DNA of 64,000 bases, from positions 124,001 through 188,000 of the forward strand of contig NZ_JAUCZH010000003.1 of the NCBI RefSeq assembly GCF_030373185.1, given 5' to 3'. Position numbers and translations under genes: made by a program. Of this stretch, positions 53,518 to 62,987 are shown piece by piece. Within the stretch, counting starts at the first letter, position 1, and each line of letters opens with the position of its first letter. Source of the DNA: Tabrizicola sp. GTDB taxonomy: Bacteria > Pseudomonadota > Alphaproteobacteria > Rhodobacterales > Rhodobacteraceae. The notes beneath the pieces are model-generated. The model searched no databases. It was not told the origin of the DNA and was given only the letters and a program-made list of their open reading frames with translations.

Positions 53518-55431
53518 ATGCCCGAACGCCCCGTATTCCCCATGCTTGACCGGGTTCGCCTGCCCGCCGACCTGAAATGTCTGAGCGACCGGGAATTGCG
53601 TCAGCTTGCCGATGAGTTGCGGGCCGAAACCATTTCCGCCGTTTCCGTGACGGGCGGCCATCTGGGCGCGGGTCTGGGCGTGGTGGAACTGACGGTGGCG
53701 ATCCATGCCGTCTTTGACACCCCGCGCGACAAGCTGATCTGGGATGTGGGCCACCAGTGCTACCCGCACAAGATCCTGACCGGGCGGCGCGACCGGATCC
53801 GCACCTTGCGGATGGAAGGCGGGCTTAGCGGTTTCACCAAGCGGTCGGAAAGCCCGTATGACCCGTTCGGGGCCGCGCATAGCTCGACCTCGATCTCGGC
53901 AGCGCTGGGCTTTGCGATGGCGGCGGAACTGGGCGGCGACCCCGGTGATGCGATTGCGGTGATCGGCGATGGCGCGATGTCGGCGGGGATGGCGTTTGAG
54001 GCGATGAACAACGCGGGCCACCTTGGCCAGCGGCTTTTCGTCATTCTCAACGACAATGAAATGTCCATCGCCCCGCCCGTTGGCGCGTTGTCAGCCTATC
54101 TGTCGCGGCTTTACGCCGAAGCGCCGATGCAAGACCTGAAGCAGGTGGCGAAAGGGTTTGTCAGCCTGTTGCCGCAACCCCTGCAAGAGGGGGCGAAGCG
54201 GGCCAAGGACATGCTGAAGGGCATGGCCGTGGGCGGAACCTTGTTTGAATCTCTGGGGTTCGACTATGTCGGCCCGATTGACGGCCATGATCTGGACCAG
54301 CTTTTGCCGGTGCTGCGGACGTTGAAGGCGCGGGCGACGGGGCCGGTCCTGCTGCATGTGCTGACCAAGAAGGGCAAGGGCTATGCCCCGGCCGAAGCCG
54401 CACGCGACCGTGGTCATGCGACCGGCAAGTTTGACGTGCTGACCGGGGTGCAGGCCAAGGCGGTATCAAACGCGCCTTCCTACACCAAGGTTTTCGCGCA
54501 ATCGCTGCTGGCCGAGGCCGAGCGGGATGAAAAGATCGTCGCGGTGACGGCGGCGATGCCGGATGGCACCGGGCTGAACCTGTTCGCTGACCGCTTTCCG
54601 AAACGTTGCTTTGATGTGGGCATCGCCGAACAGCACGCGGTGACGTTCTCGGCTGCGCTGGCGGCGGGCGGGATGAAGCCGTTCTGCGCGATCTATTCCA
54701 CCTTCCTGCAACGCGGCTATGATCAGGTGGTGCATGACGTGGCGATCCAGCGCCTGCCGGTGCGGTTCGCCATTGACCGGGCGGGGCTGGTGGGGGCTGA
54801 CGGGGCGACCCATGCCGGGGCCTTCGACGTGGCTTTCATGTCCAACCTGCCGGGCATGGTGGTGATGGCCGCCGCTGATGAGGCGGAACTTGTTCATATG
54901 GTTGCCACCGCCGTCGCGCATGATGATGGCCCGATTGCGTTCCGGTTCCCGCGCGGCGATGGCGTTGGGGTCGAAATGCCCTTGCGCGGGGTGCCGCTGG
55001 AGATCGGCCGCGGCCGCGTTGTGCGCGAGGGGGGCCGGGTCGCGATCCTGTCCTTCGGCACAAGGCTGGCCGAGGTTCTGAAAGCCGCCGAAGCGCTCAC
55101 TGGGCGCGGGGTGGCGGTAACCGTCGCTGACGCCCGTTTTGCCAAACCCCTGGACCACGACCTGATCCTGCAACTTGCCGCCCATCATGAGGCGCTGATC
55201 ACGGTCGAGGAAGGCGCGGTGGGCGGCTTCGGTTCCCACGTCGCGCAAGCCTTGTCCGATGCGGGGGTGTTTGACCGGGGCCTGAAGTATCGGTCAATGG
55301 TCCTGCCGGATACCTTCATCGACCAGGCCAGCCCCGAGGCGATGTACCGTGTCGCCGGAATGGACGCGGGCCATATCGAGGCCAAGGTGCTGGAGGTTCT
55401 GGGCGTGGCAGTGGTGGGGAAGCGGGCCTGA
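53518..55431 (+). CDS. dxs: 1-deoxy-D-xylulose-5-phosphate synthase
   Basis: A 637-residue TPP enzyme for the first step of the MEP isoprenoid pathway. Seen: the substrate/TPP segments [16 protein letters not shown] and [16 protein letters not shown], the TPP-Mg motif [18 protein letters not shown], and the catalytic Glu in [20 protein letters not shown] 53518 gives [16 protein letters not shown], matching Rhodobacter Dxs N-termini; the upstream frame to 53431 is not used. The 272 bp before it (53246-53517) hold the divergent promoter region and no gene. Confidence 0.97.
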   Translation: MPERPVFPMLDRVRLPADLKCLSDRELRQLADELRAETISAVSVTGGHLGAGLGVVELTVAIHAVFDTPRDKLIWDVGHQCYPHKILTGRRDRIRTLRMEGGLSGFTKRSESPYDPFGAAHSSTSISAALGFAMAAELGGDPGDAIAVIGDGAMSAGMAFEAMNNAGHLGQRLFVILNDNEMSIAPPVGALSAYLSRLYAEAPMQDLKQVAKGFVSLLPQPLQEGAKRAKDMLKGMAVGGTLFESLGFDYVGPIDGHDLDQLLPVLRTLKARATGPVLLHVLTKKGKGYAPAEAARDRGHATGKFDVLTGVQAKAVSNAPSYTKVFAQSLLAEAERDEKIVAVTAAMPDGTGLNLFADRFPKRCFDVGIAEQHAVTFSAALAAGGMKPFCAIYSTFLQRGYDQVVHDVAIQRLPVRFAIDRAGLVGADGATHAGAFDVAFMSNLPGMVVMAAADEAELVHMVATAVAHDDGPIAFRFPRGDGVGVEMPLRGVPLEIGRGRVVREGGRVAILSFGTRLAEVLKAAEALTGRGVAVTVADARFAKPLDHDLILQLAAHHEALITVEEGAVGGFGSHVAQALSDAGVFDRGLKYRSMVLPDTFIDQASPEAMYRVAGMDAGHIEAKVLEVLGVAVVGKRA

Positions 55432-55450
55432 AGGTGACCCCGGTCTGGTG

Positions 55451-56218
55451 TCATCCGCGCAGAAAGGCATCAAGCGCGGGCATGCTGACCAGCGTGGCAA
55501 AAGCGATCATTGCGAGGCAGATTCGCCGGAAAGTCCGCTCACTTGCCAGACCGAACATCCTGCTGCCCGCCCACGCCCCAATGCCGTAGACCGGCGCGAT
55601 GGTCGCGGCAAGGGCAAGGATCTGCAAGGTGACCAGCCCGCCCCAGACATATCCGATACCTGAAATGAATGTCGTGATCGCGAAGTAGAAGATGATGTTG
55701 GCCCGAACGACCAGCGCCGGGATCGTGCCACCCAGCCAATAGGCAATAACCGGGGGTCCGCCAATCTGTGCTGCGCCGGAAAAGAGGCCGGAGACCGCCC
55801 CCACCAGAACCGTCAGCGGTGCTTTCGGCCGACCTTGGTATCGCCAGCCCGAAACCAGTAGCCCCAGCATGAGAGCGGCAACAACGACGATTGCCCAGCG
55901 CAGGACTTCGGGGTCGAGTGTCGTGAGAAGCCAGATTCCAGCCGGGATTCCAAAGATCGCGCCCAGAACCATCGTAAGAACATCGGGCCGATCCGCCGTC
56001 CTGATCGCCTTCGGGATCATGCCTGCTGTCATTATGCCGTCAGTCACCAACAAGAGCGGAACAGCGACCTGTGGTCCCAGAATGGCGCTGGTCAAAGGGA
56101 TGAAGATGAGGGCCGCCCCGAAACCCGAGAACCCTCTGGCAAGGCTGGCGGCAAGGGTGATGGCCCCAAGAAGCGCAAGGCCAGGCCAGAAATCCGTGGT
56201 CCCGAAGATATCTGCCAT
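55451..56218 (-). CDS. TSUP-family permease (TauE/SafE-like)
   Basis: A 255-residue integral membrane protein of the sulfite/organosulfonate exporter family. About eight hydrophobic segments are visible, with the duplicated family motif GFSGFGAALIFIPL in the first half and GLFSGAAQIGGPPVIAYWLGG in the second. Transport substrate unknown. ATG 56218 (MADIFG) is preferred over the upstream start at 56284. It is convergent with dxs across 19 bp. Confidence 0.87.
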   Translation of the reverse strand: MADIFGTTDFWPGLALLGAITLAASLARGFSGFGAALIFIPLTSAILGPQVAVPLLLVTDGIMTAGMIPKAIRTADRPDVLTMVLGAIFGIPAGIWLLTTLDPEVLRWAIVVVAALMLGLLVSGWRYQGRPKAPLTVLVGAVSGLFSGAAQIGGPPVIAYWLGGTIPALVVRANIIFYFAITTFISGIGYVWGGLVTLQILALAATIAPVYGIGAWAGSRMFGLASERTFRRICLAMIAFATLVSMPALDAFLRG

Positions 56219-56333
56219 CAAGCCATCTCTGATGCGGTGTTGAAGCGGGATGGTATCAGGCGGCCGAGGCTTTGCCAGCGCCAACCAGGCAGGACGTCGG
56301 GCTTCGGGGCGCAGCGTCAGGGCAGGCGCCGAC

Positions 56334-57305
56334 CTACCCGCGGCGCAACCCGTCCATCACCCTGACCAGCGCCTCGCTTATGCCCGGTTCCGACAGGGCG
56401 TGACCGGCGAGGGGGACCATCCGCAGCTCGCAGGCGTGCCAGCCGTCCGCCAGATTCCACGCTGAAATCGGCGGGCAGATCATGTCGTAGCGGCCCTGGA
56501 TGATGGTGGCGGGGATATGCTCGATCCGGCGGCGCTCTTGCAGGATCCAGCCATCGCATTGCAGGAAGCCGCCGTTCTGGAAGTAGTGGTTTTCCAGCCG
56601 GGAAAAGGCGCGGGCATAATCTGACGGGCTTTCGCCCATCGGCCCTTCATGGTGGATCGAGGCGAGCGCGTTTTCCCAATTCGCCCAGATGCGGCCAAAG
56701 CGGGTTTCTTCCATCAGGTTGCCCGAAAACAGGCGGCGGTTGTAGGCGTTGATCAGGTTGTCACGTTCAGCCGCCGGAATGGCAGCGACGAAGCGGCCCC
56801 AGATTTCCGGGAAGAACGCCCCGGCCCCGCCGCCGTAGAACCACTTCAACTCGGCCTTGGTCATCAGGAAGACGCCGCGCAGGACAAGGCTCTGCACGCG
56901 TTCGGGATGGGTAATCGCGTAGATCAGCGCCAGCGTGGCACCCCAGCTGCCGCCAAAGGCGATGAAACGGTCGATCCCAAGGGCTTTGCGGATAACCTCG
57001 ACGTCTTCGACCAGATGCCATGTGGTATTGGCGATGATGCTGGCATGGGGCCGTGACCGGCCACAGCCGCGCTGGTCAAACAGGATGATCCGGTAGACCG
57101 TCGGGTCAAAATAGCGGCGCATGGCAGGCGAACACCCGCCCCCTGGCCCGCCGTGAAAGACGACGACCGGGATGCCGTCAGGCCGTCCACACTGTTCCAT
57201 ATAAACGCGGTGTCCATCGCCCATGTCGATGACGCGCTGATCGAAGGGATCGATCGGCGGGTAAAGAAACTCGACTGCGCGCTTTTGACCTGATCTTTGA
57301 TCCAT
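56334..57305 (-). CDS. pip: prolyl aminopeptidase (proline iminopeptidase)
   Basis: A 323-residue S33 alpha/beta hydrolase removing N-terminal proline. The oxyanion segment is VVFHGGPGGGCSPAMRRYFDP, the nucleophile elbow GGSWGATLAL contains the catalytic Ser, and the His is in PLAGHALSEPGI near the C-terminus. ATG at 57305 gives MDQRSGQKRAVEFLYPPIDPFDQ, as in Rhodobacter homologues; an adjacent ATG at 57308 is equivalent. The reading frame continues far upstream but overlaps ubiG. It is divergent from ubiG. Confidence 0.94.
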   Translation of the reverse strand: MDQRSGQKRAVEFLYPPIDPFDQRVIDMGDGHRVYMEQCGRPDGIPVVVFHGGPGGGCSPAMRRYFDPTVYRIILFDQRGCGRSRPHASIIANTTWHLVEDVEVIRKALGIDRFIAFGGSWGATLALIYAITHPERVQSLVLRGVFLMTKAELKWFYGGGAGAFFPEIWGRFVAAIPAAERDNLINAYNRRLFSGNLMEETRFGRIWANWENALASIHHEGPMGESPSDYARAFSRLENHYFQNGGFLQCDGWILQERRRIEHIPATIIQGRYDMICPPISAWNLADGWHACELRMVPLAGHALSEPGISEALVRVMDGLRRG

Positions 57306-57377
57306 CATCGCCCTATATAGCGCCGGAAGAGCCCGGTGTCGAAGGGCAATGCGTTGAAGGACGGGGCAAAGGCAGCG

Positions 57378-58115
57378 ATGACCACGAACACAGTCGATCC
57401 CGCGGAAGTGGCCAAGTTCGAGGCGATGGCCGCCGAATGGTGGAACCCGAACGGCAAGTTCAAGCCGTTGCACATGCTGAACCCCTGCCGGCTGGACTAC
57501 ATCACCAGTCAGATTGCCGCCGAGTTCGGACGGGATCTGTCTGGGGCGGAACCGTTCAAGGGCTTGCGACTGCTGGATATCGGCTGCGGTGGTGGGCTCT
57601 TGGCGGAACCGATGGCGCGGCTGGGTGCGGATGTCGTGGGGGCCGATGCCGCGGCGCGCAACATCCCGGTGGCGCAGCTGCATGCCGAGCAGTCGGGGCT
57701 GAAGATCGACTACCGCCACACCACCGCCGAAGATCTGGCAGCGGCGGGCGAACAGTTCGACGTGGTGCTGAACATGGAAGTGGTCGAGCATGTGGCCGAT
57801 CCTCAGGCCTATCTGACCGCGTGCCAGCAGTTGCTGAAACCGGGCGGGTTGATGATCTGTTCCACGCTGAACCGGAATCCGAAGTCCTTCGTGATGGCAA
57901 TCGTGGGGGCGGAATGGGTGATGCGCTGGCTACCGAAAGGCACGCACGACTGGCAGAAGTTCATCACTCCCGACGAGCTTTATGCGCTGATCGAAAAGGC
58001 GGGGCTGCGGCCGGTGGATCGCAAGGGCATGGTGTTCAACCCGGTCAGCTGGCGATGGAGCCTTTCGGATCGTGATCTGAGCTGCAACTACGTTACCACC
58101 TCGGTCAAAGGCTAG
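57378..58115 (+). CDS. ubiG: ubiquinone biosynthesis O-methyltransferase UbiG
   Basis: A 245-residue SAM-dependent methyltransferase for both O-methylations of ubiquinone. The block [33 protein letters not shown] is diagnostic. The SAM motif is [26 protein letters not shown], followed by [16 protein letters not shown] 57378 is chosen; a GTG at 57336 would add 14 residues. The stop overlaps the convergent AOS-like gene by 11 bp. Confidence 0.95.
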   Translation: MTTNTVDPAEVAKFEAMAAEWWNPNGKFKPLHMLNPCRLDYITSQIAAEFGRDLSGAEPFKGLRLLDIGCGGGLLAEPMARLGADVVGADAAARNIPVAQLHAEQSGLKIDYRHTTAEDLAAAGEQFDVVLNMEVVEHVADPQAYLTACQQLLKPGGLMICSTLNRNPKSFVMAIVGAEWVMRWLPKGTHDWQKFITPDELYALIEKAGLRPVDRKGMVFNPVSWRWSLSDRDLSCNYVTTSVKG

Positions 58116-59343
58116 CTTGCCGCGCCCGGCGGTCAAAGATGCGGGTCACGTCGCGGACCAGGTCGGCCAGATCGTCGATGTCGGCAAGGCTGTGCCTTGC
58201 GTTGAGTTCCAGCCGCCAGCGGGGCGCACGGGCGGCAACATGGGGTGATTGCAGCAGGGTAACCGCCACCCCGGCGCTTTCGACAAGTTCGGTCCGAGCG
58301 AGCGCGGATGTCTTCGGAAGCCTGACAGGCACCAGCGGTGAGGGGTGGCCCAAAACCGGCACTCCGTCTGCCATCAGGTGATTGCGCAGGCGCAACGTGT
58401 TGCCATGCAAACGGCGGCGAAGGCGGCTGCCTTCAGAACTTTCGGCGATATCAAGCGCGGCAAGGATGGTCGCGGCGAAGGCCGGGGACAAAGCCTTTGC
58501 CTGCACACGACCTGCGCGCAGACGGTCTTTCAGGCGTTGGTCCTGAAAAGCGGCGAAGCCCCCGGGCGCACCGAAGCACTCGGCGAAGCTGCCGACCACG
58601 ATATCGGCACACCCTTGGATTCCCTGTATCTCCATAACGCCGCCACCGCCCGGCGCCATGGACCCAAGGTCATGCGTCACATCGACGATCAGCCCGGCCC
58701 CGTGCTGGCGACAGACCGCAGAAAGGGCGGCCAGATCCGCCATGGTCGAACCATAGGGCGAGATCGCTGGCACCGCGACCCAGATACGGCCCGGACCCGA
58801 AGCGACCGACAGGCGGCGCAAGCGACGCTCAACCCCCTCAACCGATCCCGGCGGAGATCGGAGCAGGCGAGCGCCCGTTGCCAAAACAGTCTCTGACATG
58901 GCCAAAACCGCACCAGAATCGACAATCACACTGTCTTGCGGGGCAAGCAGTGCGCGAAAAATGCGGCGTACCGCCTCGGTCCCCGACGGGTAGGCGACGG
59001 CGCAGCCAAGGCTCAGAAACGCGGCGATCCGACGCTCAAGCGCAAGGACCGGTGCTGTCGGGGAAGAGTCAGGCAGGATGACCGACGGACCATGCGCCCG
59101 GTCATGGAGTATGGCATCGGCCGCCCGGCGCAAGGCGGGATGGCCCGCCAGCGCCAGATAATCCTGCACCGCGAAACATCGGCGGGGCGGCACATCGGCT
59201 GTGGCGTGGAGTGCAGGCTGTCCATTTCGCGGGGCGCTGTCCCAGCCGGGCAGGCCCATCCAGCCTTTGGCAATGTCAGTCGATCCGGACCCGCGCGGGG
59301 CAGGATCAGCGACAATCCGGGACAAGGAAGAGGGCCGGGGCAT
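58105..59343 (-). CDS. alpha-oxoamine synthase-like protein lacking the PLP lysine
   Basis: A 412-residue fold-type I protein of the AONS/ALAS/SPT family. Family landmarks are present: [16 protein letters not shown] (NYLG-like), [15 protein letters not shown], and the cofactor-ring pair VDVTHDLG (Asp221, His224). At the Schiff-base site [16 protein letters not shown], Glu255 stands where active members have Lys in T-x-S-K-A-x-G. It therefore cannot form an internal aldimine and is probably a pseudoenzyme or a partner subunit, like the Lys-less LCB1 of eukaryotic SPT. ATG 59343 is chosen; the frame is open to a TTG at 59490. It is divergent from the S8 protease gene. Confidence 0.75.
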   Translation of the reverse strand: MPRPSSLSRIVADPAPRGSGSTDIAKGWMGLPGWDSAPRNGQPALHATADVPPRRCFAVQDYLALAGHPALRRAADAILHDRAHGPSVILPDSSPTAPVLALERRIAAFLSLGCAVAYPSGTEAVRRIFRALLAPQDSVIVDSGAVLAMSETVLATGARLLRSPPGSVEGVERRLRRLSVASGPGRIWVAVPAISPYGSTMADLAALSAVCRQHGAGLIVDVTHDLGSMAPGGGGVMEIQGIQGCADIVVGSFAECFGAPGGFAAFQDQRLKDRLRAGRVQAKALSPAFAATILAALDIAESSEGSRLRRRLHGNTLRLRNHLMADGVPVLGHPSPLVPVRLPKTSALARTELVESAGVAVTLLQSPHVAARAPRWRLELNARHSLADIDDLADLVRDVTRIFDRRARQASL

Positions 59344-59552
59344 GGCAACACCATTTGCGTTGGGGCGTGGGAAGGGGAAAAACCGCGAACCAGGCAAGGG
59401 GCCATGTCCGGCCCTGCTGCCAGCCTGCCCTGCAAGCAACAAAAGCTGCGCGTTAATTCCCCGTGAAAACCGCGAAATTGCCGACCTCAAGTCGCGCAGG
59501 CCCGGAAATCCTGTGCCATGCTGCCTGAAGGAAGCGGCGAGAGGTCAGGATC

Positions 59553-61598
59553 ATGTCATTGTGGAAGAAGGTCTTGTCGGGACTGAACCATGGCGGCTAC
59601 GTCGCCTGGGAAGCGGGCGTTGCCGCGGCCATGGGCAATGGCGGGCGCGACTATCTGCCGGTCTTTCTTGCTCTCAGGCCGACCACGGGCGGACCCATCA
59701 CTCTGGCGGAGGCGATTGATGCCTCGTTGTCGCTGCCGGGCATCCGTTTCAGCAAGCATGAGCGTGACCTGCTGGCCACCGAACGCGCATTGGCGCCAGA
59801 CGGCTGGCCACATGAGGTGCGCAGCGTGGCCTTTGTTCCGCGTGCGGTGCTGGGGCGGTTGCCCGCGTTCTGGCGTGTCTTGCAGGTTGGGCCGGGTGTG
59901 GCGATGCCTGTTGCCGATGCCGTGACTGGCGGCGACAACCTTTGCGCTCTGGGCGGAGATCTGGATCCCCTGGTGCCGGTGGCGGCGGTCATTGATGATG
60001 GAATCGGCTTTCTGAATGCAAGATTCCGCCATGTCAGAGACCATACGCGGATCAAGGCAGTCTGGTTGCAGGCGGCAGAGCGGGTTGCCGATACCCCCAC
60101 CCTGCCGCATGGCGAGGTTGTCTGTGGCCGGGTTCTTGAAGGCGCCGAGATCGACGCGTTTCTGGCAGAAGCGGGGGACGAGGCCGAAGTCTACGCCCGG
60201 ATCAACCGCGCGCTTTTGCCTGTGACGGATGGCGCGCTGACCAACCGGCGCACCGCGCATGGGACGCATGTGCTGGACCTTGCCGCCGGGGCCGCGCCTT
60301 GGTCAGACGATCCTCTGACCGCTGTGCCGATCCTTGCGGTGCAGTTGCCTCCGGCTTCGGTGCGGGAAACGGCGGGGCGACGGATGGAGGCCAATCTGGT
60401 GCAGGGGCTGCGCTGGATCATGGCCACCGCCCTGCGGCTTGCCAACGGGACAGATGTGCCGCCTTTGGTCGTGAACATCAGCCTTGGATCGTTGGCTGGT
60501 CCGGGGGACCGCCATGCCTTCCTTGCCGACTGGTTTGAATATGAGGTGGCCCGCCATTCACGGCTGACCGGTGGCGGCAAGCTGCGGCTGGTCATTGCTT
60601 ACGGCAACGCGCGGCTGGCGCGGCTGGTGGCGCGCGACGAGATCCGCCGGTCACATCCGTTTGAGCTGATCTGGCGGCTTCTGCCGGATGACCACAGCCC
60701 CAGCCATCTGGAAATCCGAGTCGATACCAACATGGTGGCCGGAATGAAGGTGCAGCTTGTGCCGCCGCCCGGGTCTGATCTGCCTGCCTTGTCCGTTGAC
60801 TGGCCCGAGGCCGGAACGGGCTGGCAATTGCCCGGGCCTGTGGCGCTTTTGGCATCGGTGGCCGAGCCTGGCGGGCAATCATTGTTGCACCTGACGCTGG
60901 GGCCGACTGTCGCGGCCGGACCCTTGCCGCCGGTATCTGCCGGGGCTTGGCGGGTCGTGTTGCAAACCACGCTGGCTGAACCGGTCCGGGTGACAGCACG
61001 GGTGCAGCGCGATGACACGCCGCCGGGCTTTCGCACCTTGGGACGGCAAAGCTGGCTGGATCATCCGCTTGGCTGGGACTGGGACACCGAGGCCCGTGGC
61101 TACGTTGCGCCACGCCCGGCTTTTGATGCCCCCGGTTGCCCGGTGACGCGGCAAGGAACCTGCGTGGCCTATGCAGGAGCCGATACCGGGGTTGAAACCT
61201 GGGGCGACGCCGGGGCGGCGGAGTCCTCGATCATCTTTGTCGGGGCTGTGCGGCCGGTTGCGGGTGATCCGGCTTCGGTGCGACCGGCGGCCTATTCCTC
61301 TGAAGGGGTGGGGCATCTGGCGCGACCCGGAGAATCGCTCGGGCCGACACTCGTGGCGATTGGCGATGATGGTGCCGCGCTTGGGGGGCTGCGCGCGGCG
61401 GGGGTTCTGAGCGGTTCTGTCACCCGGATGTCCGGCACCAGCATGGCGGCGCCGCAGGTGGCGCGGGCGTTGCTGCGGTATTTCCTGACTGTGCCGCCGG
61501 AAATGCAGACCCCAAATGCCGAGCGGCGCGCGCTGACCGGAGAGGCTGATTGGGGCAGCCCGGACCGCCGGATGGGGCATGGCACGCTGCTGGGCTGA
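59553..61598 (+). CDS. S8 (subtilisin-like) serine protease, no obvious signal peptide
   Basis: A 681-residue subtilase. Catalytic Asp148 is in VAAVIDDGIGFLN, His236 is in TAHGTHVLDLAAG, oxyanion Asn is in LVIAYGNARL (~352), and Ser630 is in SGTSMAAPQVARAL. Between the Asn strand and the Ser there is about 270 residues that include a beta-rich insertion (VRVTARVQRDDTPPGF). The N-terminus MSLWKKVLSGLNHGGYV is not a signal peptide, and the first ~140 residues are of no known domain. It looks intracellular. Its stop faces the haloperoxidase-like stop at 12 bp. Confidence 0.85.
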   Translation: MSLWKKVLSGLNHGGYVAWEAGVAAAMGNGGRDYLPVFLALRPTTGGPITLAEAIDASLSLPGIRFSKHERDLLATERALAPDGWPHEVRSVAFVPRAVLGRLPAFWRVLQVGPGVAMPVADAVTGGDNLCALGGDLDPLVPVAAVIDDGIGFLNARFRHVRDHTRIKAVWLQAAERVADTPTLPHGEVVCGRVLEGAEIDAFLAEAGDEAEVYARINRALLPVTDGALTNRRTAHGTHVLDLAAGAAPWSDDPLTAVPILAVQLPPASVRETAGRRMEANLVQGLRWIMATALRLANGTDVPPLVVNISLGSLAGPGDRHAFLADWFEYEVARHSRLTGGGKLRLVIAYGNARLARLVARDEIRRSHPFELIWRLLPDDHSPSHLEIRVDTNMVAGMKVQLVPPPGSDLPALSVDWPEAGTGWQLPGPVALLASVAEPGGQSLLHLTLGPTVAAGPLPPVSAGAWRVVLQTTLAEPVRVTARVQRDDTPPGFRTLGRQSWLDHPLGWDWDTEARGYVAPRPAFDAPGCPVTRQGTCVAYAGADTGVETWGDAGAAESSIIFVGAVRPVAGDPASVRPAAYSSEGVGHLARPGESLGPTLVAIGDDGAALGGLRAAGVLSGSVTRMSGTSMAAPQVARALLRYFLTVPPEMQTPNAERRALTGEADWGSPDRRMGHGTLLG

Positions 61599-61610
61599 GA
61601 CAGGGGCCTG

Positions 61611-62831
61611 CTATTGGCCCCATTCGGCCACCGCCGCCCGCCAGAGCGCAGGCAGAAGCTGCCAGTCTTCCGCCCTTGCCAAGGTGGTGCTGCCCGACCG
61701 CCAGCCCTGCTGCGCGGTGCTGCTGATCGCGGCACACCATTTGCGCAAGGTGAAATCCCCGGACCAGTCGTTGCCGTCCGCCATCCACTCCGGAACCGGC
61801 AGCGTCGGCCCCCCGCCAAGACAATGGCCGACAAAAGCCAGTGTCACTGACAATCCCAGAAGCGCGCCATGCGCTGAATCGACAGGGTAATGCACACCGG
61901 CAACGGTGCGGTTATCTGCAATTCTTGCCGCCAGACGATAGAGAAGGATCACCGGGTCGGTCACCGGGGCCGCCTCGGCCGCTGGGGAAAGCCTGCCAAG
62001 AATTGCGTCGGTCAGCTCGGCATTCGGGGTGCCGCCGCCTGCCAGCTTCAGTGCGGCCAGCAGCGTGGCGGTGGCAAACGCCTCGGTCGCGTGGCCAGAG
62101 GGGTAGGCAGAGTGGCCGGGGGTCTCGATCACCGGCTGGATTTGCGGCGACAGGTCCACCGGGCGGGCGACCGAACACAGGTGCTTCATCCGCTGTTCGA
62201 CGGAAATGACCGTGTCCAGCATCGCCTGCACCAGATGCGCGGTAAAGGGACGCCGGTTCATGCCCAAGGGCATTTGCGCGGCGAAGAATGGCAGGAAGCC
62301 GTCACTCTGCGCGATGATTTCGGGCAGGCGGTCGGCGCGCAGGTCGATTGCCGCGCGCACATCGGCCATTTGTTCGGCAATCTTGGCGGCCTCTGGCGGG
62401 GTCAGGCTGATCAGGTCGCTTTCGGTCCGCACCAGGTGGCGTGGGTTTGGCCCAGGACGCACGGTGAAAAGTGATATCCCCTCATGCGCAAGGACCGAGG
62501 CGCGGGGAAAAGGCGCAAGGCGCATCAGGCGGGTCAGGTCGTCGGCACCGTCGGCCTGCGGGACCGGAACGGTCCCATCCCAAAATCCCATCAACGCTTC
62601 GGCCGTCTGGCCAATGGCAGAGGCAAGCAGGGGAGAGGGGCCGCCGCCATGCGTTCCGTGGGTGCCGTGTGTCCCATGGGTGCCGTGTGTCCCGTGGGTG
62701 CCGTGTGTCCCATGGGTGCCGTGTGTCCCGTGGGTGCCGTGTGTCCCGTGGGTGCCATGCGTCCCCTGGGTACCATGCGTCCCATGGGTACCGTGTGTCC
62801 CGTGGGTACCGTGTGTCCCGAATACTGACAT
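61611..62831 (-). CDS. vanadium haloperoxidase/PAP2-type enzyme with N-terminal Gly-Thr-His tract
   Basis: A 406-residue protein. After MSVF come 19 GTX triplets (18 GTH, one GTQ) to residue 61, then a PAP2/vanadium-haloperoxidase domain with the complete vanadate/phosphate set: Lys216 and Arg223 in KHLCSVARP, Ser245-Gly-His247 in YPSGHATEAF, and Arg308, His314, Asp318 in RTVAGVHYPVD. It may be an acid phosphatase or haloperoxidase; sequence alone cannot decide. GGAG lies 7 bp before ATG 62831; the frame continues upstream but without support. No signal peptide is seen. It is divergent from the SARP-like regulator. Confidence 0.8.
   Translation of the reverse strand: MSVFGTHGTHGTHGTHGTHGTQGTHGTHGTHGTHGTHGTHGTHGTHGTHGTHGTHGTHGTHGGGPSPLLASAIGQTAEALMGFWDGTVPVPQADGADDLTRLMRLAPFPRASVLAHEGISLFTVRPGPNPRHLVRTESDLISLTPPEAAKIAEQMADVRAAIDLRADRLPEIIAQSDGFLPFFAAQMPLGMNRRPFTAHLVQAMLDTVISVEQRMKHLCSVARPVDLSPQIQPVIETPGHSAYPSGHATEAFATATLLAALKLAGGGTPNAELTDAILGRLSPAAEAAPVTDPVILLYRLAARIADNRTVAGVHYPVDSAHGALLGLSVTLAFVGHCLGGGPTLPVPEWMADGNDWSGDFTLRKWCAAISSTAQQGWRSGSTTLARAEDWQLLPALWRAAVAEWGQ
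62649..62819 (-). repeat. 171-bp tandem repeat, 9-bp period, encoding 19 Gly-Thr-His triplets
   Basis: Nineteen 9-bp units with an alternating 18-bp higher-order pattern (GGX ACC CAX then GGG ACA CAC). Third-base differences between units show the tract is old enough to have diverged at synonymous sites while keeping GTH. Confidence 0.95.
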
Positions 62832-62987
62832 GAAGGACTCCAATCCAGATTTTCCGCAGGCTGCACCGAAATCCGCTATCGGCAAAGACAACACAACTCG
62901 GCAATTGTGGTATTGACGCATATTTCACGGAGATTGCGCCTGCCAGACCAACCGCTTAGCCTTGGTCAAAGAGGTTCGGGGTGCAGC

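Noticed and set aside
62206-62916. Plus-strand frame encoding repeated Val-Pro-Cys/Val-Pro-Trp
   Set aside because: Antisense of the GTH-repeat haloperoxidase gene, whose catalytic residues and ribosome site are all on the minus strand.
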